Assembly: GCA_027922465.2 (NCBI GenBank)
Contig: BQMF02000745.1
Span: 1-64,000, forward strand
Origin: Turritopsis dohrnii
Lineage: Eukaryota > Cnidaria > Hydrozoa > Anthoathecata > Oceaniidae
Length of the DNA: 64,000 bases
Reading direction: 5' to 3'
Positions 59,201 to 64,000 of the stretch are shown here, in pieces. Both the position numbers and the translations under genes were made by a program. How positions within the stretch are numbered: the first letter of the stretch is position 1; each line of letters begins with the position of its first letter. The notes beneath the pieces are model-generated. The model ran no database searches. It was not told the origin of the DNA and saw only the letters and a list, made by a program, of their open reading frames with translations.

Positions 59201-61811
59201 ACGTTCGACGTAGATTGATCCCTAAGGTTCCTAAGGTTACTACTGTGTTGGAAACTAATCACATTCATAAAAAGAAAAAATCTTTCCATTTTTATGAAGT
59301 TACAATACTCTTTTGGGGTCAACTGAAATCTATTGCAAGAAAATTCAAAACGAGATGAAGGGCACTGTGGAACTACAGGTCTTCATAATAAGATGCGATC
59401 GTTATAAGATAAACATCACTATTATGTAATTATTGTATTTGTATGCGTCCAGTTTTGATTAAGAAAAGTTCAATTTTCTTGTTTGACTTTTGTGTAATTT
59501 ATTTCTTTTACTTCTTTTCTTTTTTGTTTCAGGTTTTACCTGTGTACAAGCCATCTGAACAGGTAACATCCTCATATATGCTTTATCTCAATCAAACAGG
59601 TACCATCCTCATAATACTTTATCTCAATCAAACAGGTACCATCCTCATAATACTTTATCTCAATCAAACAGGTACCATCCTCATATGCTTTATCTCAATC
59701 AAACAGGTACCATCCTCATATACTTTATCTCAATCATCAACAGGTAACATCCTCATATACTTTATCTCAATCATCAACAGGTACCATCCTCATATATGCT
59801 TTATCTCAATCAAACAGGTACCATCCTCATATACTTTATCTCAATCATCAAACAGGTACCATCCTCATATGCTTTATCTCAATCATCAAACAGGTACCAT
59901 CCCCATATACTTTATCTCAATCAAACAGGTACCAAATACCTACCATGTTCTATGTTTTAGGAAAAAGAGGATGCTTTTCTTTTTTCACGCAATGTTCGCG
60001 ATTACGTAGCAAAGTGAGTAGAGGTTTCCTTTTCTTTTTTGAGTCACCAGTCATGTTTTTTACAGCGTTTAATTCGTTTTTCATGAAGGATTGCTTCCAT
60101 GCCTGTAACAGATCACTCTTACGAAGACTGCCGGTTAATGAGCGAGGCCAAAAAACTAAATTTACCAATGGAAGCTGGTTTAGTAGAATACTACAAACTA
60201 AGTCCAATGATCGGGTGAGTCAGTTATGCTGGAATTACTACTTTGTTCCTTCACATTTTTAGCTATATGAATTTTGTGTAGAGAGATTTCTGAATTACCA
60301 TTTTCTCTGATGATGTTTCTTTTGAATACTAACATATCGCATTGATATCATATCATGATATATCGTACAGGATGAATTGCGATTCAATGCTGGAATATCT
60401 GGAGAAGTTTTCAAAAATGGATAAAAGTAAAGATGGCGTTATCGATTTTAAAGAATTTTGCGAGTATTTAAATTTACCCGAAACTGATGAATTGAAAATC
60501 ATCTTTCGAATTTATGATATAGTATGTTTTTTTTTTCACTTGTGTTTTTTGTTTGTTGTACTTCAACTAAGGGGCTGATCATATGGAGCATTTTATCCCG
60601 GCAGGGCGAGACGAGACGATATAACGAGATTCTAGTTTTTCTTTAACTCTCACTAGATTTAGTTTTCTGATCATATGGGAAAAAAATCAACTTATCCCGG
60701 CCAACCGAGATCTCGTTTATTTTGGGCGGTATTTCGCTTAAGCTAGGTGTTTTTCTACCTGATCACAATTACCTCGTATATAGCTTTAATATTTCACGCG
60801 TGCCAGTAACTAAAATTTTTATACAAGCAAAAACAAAAACCAAAAATGTCATCATGATCGCAAAGCAAAGACTGCATCATATGATCAACCCCAAAAACTA
60901 GTCTGAATAGTAGTTTACTTCTCTGTTTGTCACAACAAACGTAGAATGCTGTTTTTTTTTCGTGGTGTAATAGGACAAGGATGACGTTATTACATTTCGT
61001 GAATACTTGCTTGGTTGTTTTCTGATATCAACACCATTTAATACAAATGAAAACATATCCACAGCATTTACGGTAAGAAAGTTAAATTTAATGCTTGTAT
61101 CATTCCACTTAACCTGTCCTTAATTTTCAGCCAATCACGATGTCAGGTTGATTATACTTGAAAAATGACCCTTCCGTCAACTGTGATGGCGGCATCATCG
61201 TGTTTGCTTGTGTTCATATTACATTCCGAGACACATGTCAAGTTCTTCTACACTTTGTTTCTTTAGTTATTCGATTCTGAAGAAAAAGGTTATGTGACTT
61301 ACCAAGATTTTTCCACTTTGCTGTACAATGTTATGCAGTTAGACACGTCATACATCAAGAAAATGTTTGATGATTTGGACAGAAATAACACTGGTAAAGT
61401 ACAAATAGGTACGGTACTCTCTCCTATATGTTTTGTCTTTGCGTCATTAAGACCAGTCAACTGAAAAGAAAATTTGAAAAGAAACGCTTTGAGACAGTTG
61501 GTTTATACGTGACAGAATGGACGATCGGGTTCTCAAGTAAACGTCTTTCTTACATACTGATTTAAAACAAATATTGATCTTCAGTAATGGATATTTTTCC
61601 TATTATTACCTTTTCTGTTTCAGATTCTTTTCAAGATTTCTGCTTACGTAAGCCTGAGTATGCGTTATTGTTTATCCACTTTCGAAAATTACGCTCTTCA
61701 GCTTCGTCAATGACGTTCTCAAGAACTCAATTGCGGAGTGGTTCCTTTTCAAGTTTAAAATCCGATCATGACCATATCCATGGCCATGGCCTTCCTGCAG
61801 TTGCAATCTGA
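53276..61811 (+). CDS. LPCAT: Lysophosphatidylcholine acyltransferase, LPCAT1/2 type (15 coding exons)
   Basis: Exons: 53276-53431, 54376-54515, 54656-54873, 58067-58195, 58391-58432, 58520-58578, 58764-58798, 59134-59188, 59533-59562, 59961-60013, 60089-60214, 60371-60521, 60974-61072, 61267-61408, 61624-61811. Phases join to about 540 residues (human LPCAT1/2: 534/544). It re-acylates lysophospholipids with acyl-CoA in the ER or lipid-droplet membrane. A hydrophobic segment lies at 53-85. PLSC motif I HSTFID is H141-D146; motif III FPEGTCTNR (E214-G215-T216) is split by the 58196-58390 intron; QPVLLRF follows. EF hand 1 (DKSKDGVIDFKE, 365-376) and EF hand 2 (DIDKDDVITFRE, across an exon junction) are canonical, and later ones (DSEEKGYVTYQD) are degenerate. 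The start at 53276 is preferred over an upstream in-frame ATG at 53222-53227. No KKxx ER signal is seen at the end. Confidence 0.93.
55118..55293. repeat. Direct repeat pair of about 49 bp in LPCAT intron 3
   Basis: aaatctcaaaccggtgtgag...ttatgtaaaaacgctt (55118-55166) recurs as aaatctcaaactggtttgac...tcatgtaaacgcactt (55245-55293). It lies next to G-rich DNA (55030-55080 and 55528-55615). Confidence 0.65.
56371..56635. repeat. 116 bp tandem repeat, about 2.3 copies
   Basis: Units begin at 56371, 56487 and 56603 (partial). The first two differ at only a few bases. The unit includes tatgacatcac.gacccgtcccc and ttttcatcaccctatcgcctg, which match the right part of the dispersed family copy at 56790-57090. 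The array therefore derives from that family, with TGACATCA in place of TGACGTCA. Confidence 0.9.
56790..57095. repeat. Dispersed repeat family, copy 3 (with TGACGTCA)
   Basis: Contains cccatgttgtagagg, aaaaaactgatcaaaaa, gctacgaccaact, TGACGTCA (56906-56913) and gtcagttatccctattggtt, as in the other three copies. Located in LPCAT intron 3. Confidence 0.85.
57100..58066. other. Remainder of LPCAT intron 3
   Basis: No additional exon or element recognised. An alternative acceptor (tttttctag, 58029-58037) precedes the one chosen for exon 4 (58067). Only the chosen one keeps the phase with exon 3. Confidence 0.5.
59555..59935 (+). repeat. Minisatellite built from a splice-donor region, about 10 units of 35-38 bp
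   Basis: Starting exactly at the end of LPCAT exon 9 (59562), the unit aacaGGTAcCATCCTCATAT-ActttatctcaatcaA repeats about ten times. Each unit carries CAG|GTA, so the exon 9 donor is copied roughly ten times into the intron and each copy is also preceded by a weak acceptor-like CAG. Length variants arise from cat/aat insertions. Confidence 0.9.
60571..60892. mobile_element. MITE with GGGGCTGATCATATG ends in LPCAT intron 12
   Basis: Left end GGGGCTGATCATATG, right end CATATGATCAACCCC; inner words tatcccggc and gagat.tcg recur in both halves. It is similar to the hairpin at 1894-1974 and to 14573-14709. Confidence 0.65.
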
Positions 61812-62935
61812 ATTCGTTTTCGTTTTTAAATCATGTAATTATAACTAATATATCTTTATATTTAATCGAAAATACTCCGCGCTGTTAAATATGCCACTGT
61901 ATATTTCTCTCTTTTTCAAGTTTATTGTGTGCATAATGAAAACCATAAAATTTGGAAACGAGGCCAAGAGAATAATGACGTAATTGATGGCTAGGTTGTG
62001 TGAACTGTACATTACTTTGCTTGTCTGGTTGGTATGATTAGTTCATTAGGGCTGCGGTAAATCGTACTTTCGCCTTTTATTCGCCTGATATGCTACTTAC
62101 GCATTACTTCCATCCATTTCAACCTCCTGCATCTATATGCACTTATTTGTTTAGTCGGTTGAATATTTTCCACACTAAGTTATTTTAAATTATTCTTCGA
62201 TAGTTATAATATCGACGCGAGTAAGTCTGGAAATTCTTTTCAAGTGTCGTTTAAAGCATAGTCGATATAGCACGCTCTCTATCAACAAATGAGCACGTCA
62301 GACCATTTAAAAGCATGTAATCGATGTTGGCACATAAAACTGTAAAGATATTTTTTTGGAGTTGGAATATTTTTTGTGATCAAGAATGAAGCGTCCTTTT
62401 ATAAATATGTGCACTAATTTTTAGCATTCTTTGTATATGCCACTCTCTAGATGGTTTCGTTTATGGTAACTCTAATGCCATGTGAACTTTGAACAAGGAA
62501 AACCTGATAGCAGTTGTATTTTATTTTGAATTAATATATCTTATCAAATGTTTGTATTCTGCTTGATCACAGCTTGGTTTTCACAGTATCACAGTAACTC
62601 CTTGGTAAAAAAGTATCGTGTAATTGCCTCTCGATTATTTACTACCAAGGGTTGTCGGCACCAATGAGTGGCTGGTGAAGAATGAGGTCCTAGAATATCT
62701 AAAGGGGGTAAGGAAAGGGCGGAGTCGCATCAACCGCTTAACAACAATTTATTAATGCGTTATTGAGTATTTAGATCACTGATTATTTCACGGGGTCTGG
62801 TCCGCAGATTTCTCTGAATGAACGATTCAATGAACATGGCACGAAGTAACATAATATATCAACGTTCTTTTTGTTCTACCATTATGTGATTACTTGTTTC
62901 TAATTAGTTAGCGCTTAGTATGTACACCCGACACT
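61812..62935. other. 3' flank of LPCAT, nothing recognised
   Basis: Presumed 3' UTR and intergenic DNA. No further gene or element is supportable. Confidence 0.45.
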
Positions 62936-62939
62936 CTGG

Positions 62940-63180
62940 TAAAATCTTTTACCGAGTTTAACTTGTGCAATTTTTTCTTTTCTTGTGTAATGTGCAATTT
63001 TTCTTCTTTCCGTGTGCGTGCCCCGTCACTGAAAGTTAAATCACCGAATCTCGAAAAAAGACAGTACCCATGTTGTGTAGAGCTTGAAAAACTGACCAAA
63101 AAATGCATGGGATCGCTGCGCTACGACCAACCGTTAGAGAGATATTGTCGATCAAATATTTTGATGACGTCATAACTTGT
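62940..63180. repeat. Dispersed repeat family, copy 4 (with TGACGTCA)
   Basis: Shares TTTTACCGAGTTTAACTT with copy 2 and agagcttgaaaaactgac, ctacgaccaaccgtt, TGACGTCA (63165-63172) with all copies. The right part is lost after 63180. Confidence 0.85.
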
Positions 63181-63370
63181 GCCCCCACCCAAAGTATCAT
63201 GGCGCAATTTGCGCCTTGCTTCGCGTCTCTTCTCTGATCCTATATTTCAATTAATAAAATTTTATTTTATGATTATGAGAATAATATTAATCTTATAAAG
63301 ATTCAAAAAGATCTTCCGATGTTCGGTCTTCTGTCATCACCTAGCTTGCACATATTAAAAAACGTTCTGA

Positions 63371-63510
63371 ACAGGTTTGTTTCGTTTTGAACAGGTTTGT
63401 TTCGTTCTGAACAGGTTTGTTTCGTTCTGAACAGGTTTGTTTCGTTCTGAACAGGTTTGTTTCGTTCTGAACAGGTTTGTTTCGTTCTGAACAGGTTTGT
63501 TTCGTTTTAT
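63371..63510 (+). repeat. 20 bp minisatellite, 7 copies
   Basis: The unit ACAGGTTTGTTTCGTTCTGA is repeated seven times nearly perfectly. The antisense frame is open only because 20 bp units cycle through all frames without a stop. Confidence 0.97.
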
Positions 63511-63519
63511 CGCCGCTAT

Positions 63520-64000
63520 TTCATTTCTTTTTATTTCTTCTTGCGGAATTTTGTTGGAAAGCTTTTCCGTCAAAATTTCAAGTGTCAGGAATGTATTTGC
63601 TTATTATTTCTTTGCTGAAAACATGAATGGTTTTTATGTAAATTTGTATAATTTTGTTTCGTTTGTAAATCATAGCTGTATCAATTCCTACATGTTTAAA
63701 ATGAAGTAAACATTAAGTATTCAAAATATCTAAAGGTAACTTAGAACCCAAAAACATCTTCTGACTAAATGTGAATTATATCTGTGGGAAATTGTATTCC
63801 TACAAAATCCATCCACAACCCGTTGATGCTACCATGTTGATGCTTCAAAAGTTCAAACAAGACTCGTTTTTCATCAAGAGTTTTGTTGTCGTAGTTTTCG
63901 AGAAAACACACGGAATTTTCCATTCCTTTCATAATATTTTGTTGAACACGTTTGTTAAGGTAGCTTTATTGTATTAAAAATAAATTCACACTATTTGATG
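63520..64000. other. End of window, no gene recognised
   Basis: AT-rich sequence with two short plus-strand open frames (63497-63709, 63771-63977). Neither shows a domain or a splice context. Confidence 0.4.

Noticed and set aside
59563..59935. CRISPR-like or coding repeat array
   Set aside because: Units are contiguous with no unique spacers and vary by small indels. It is a minisatellite in an animal intron.
63371..63510. CRISPR array or repeat protein on the minus strand
   Set aside because: No spacers; the antisense frame is open only as a by-product of the 20 bp period.

Overview
This is a window of an AT-rich, intron-rich animal nuclear genome. Spliced genes for anillin and a GTSF1-type CHHC zinc-finger protein point to a metazoan. 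The density of DIRS-like, Academ-like, LINE, SINE and MITE elements suggests an invertebrate, perhaps a cnidarian, but species cannot be fixed from the sequence alone. There is no bacterial-style gene organisation.

Four host genes are supported. (1) Minus strand, about 0.55-6.14 kb: a protein with two CHHC (U11-48K type) zinc fingers of the GTSF1 class, an acidic stretch, a double-stranded-RNA-binding domain and a Q/S-rich tail. The 3' end is partly unresolved and carries a frame-breaking base. (2) Minus strand, 27.78-49.72 kb: anillin in 20 coding exons that join in frame to about 1058 residues, with N-terminal motif, coiled coil, anillin homology region and C-terminal PH domain. (3) Plus strand, 50.17-51.28 kb: an ethanolamine kinase in a single uninterrupted exon, head to head with anillin across about 450 bp. 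(4) Plus strand, 53.28-61.81 kb: a lysophosphatidylcholine acyltransferase (LPCAT1/2 type) in 15 coding exons, about 540 residues, with HX4D and EGT acyltransferase motifs and EF hands. Genes 3 and 4 are neighbouring phospholipid-synthesis genes (ethanolamine phosphorylation; lysolipid reacylation).

The 16.0-25.3 kb block is a nested transposon. A DIRS-like tyrosine-recombinase retrotransposon (minus strand, perfect 90 bp inverted terminal repeats at 16464-16553 and 25163-25252) has its reverse transcriptase gene split by a 4.5 kb DNA transposon (18686-23188). The inserted element has about 445 bp terminal inverted repeats, an ATT target duplication and a broken transposase with XPG/FEN1-like acidic motifs (Academ-like).

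The long anillin introns and the intergenic DNA are packed with MITE-like inverted-repeat elements, several with recognisable target duplications (TA, TTAA, a possible 5 bp duplication). A 4.1 kb terminal-inverted-repeat block holds two LINE remnants in opposite orientation. There is a tRNA-derived SINE, a tRNA-Glu-like sequence, several minisatellites and homopolymer G/C runs. One dispersed repeat family occurs four times and always carries a TGACGTCA palindrome. From 9.1 to 16 kb, and in the last 2 kb, I see repeats but no host gene.
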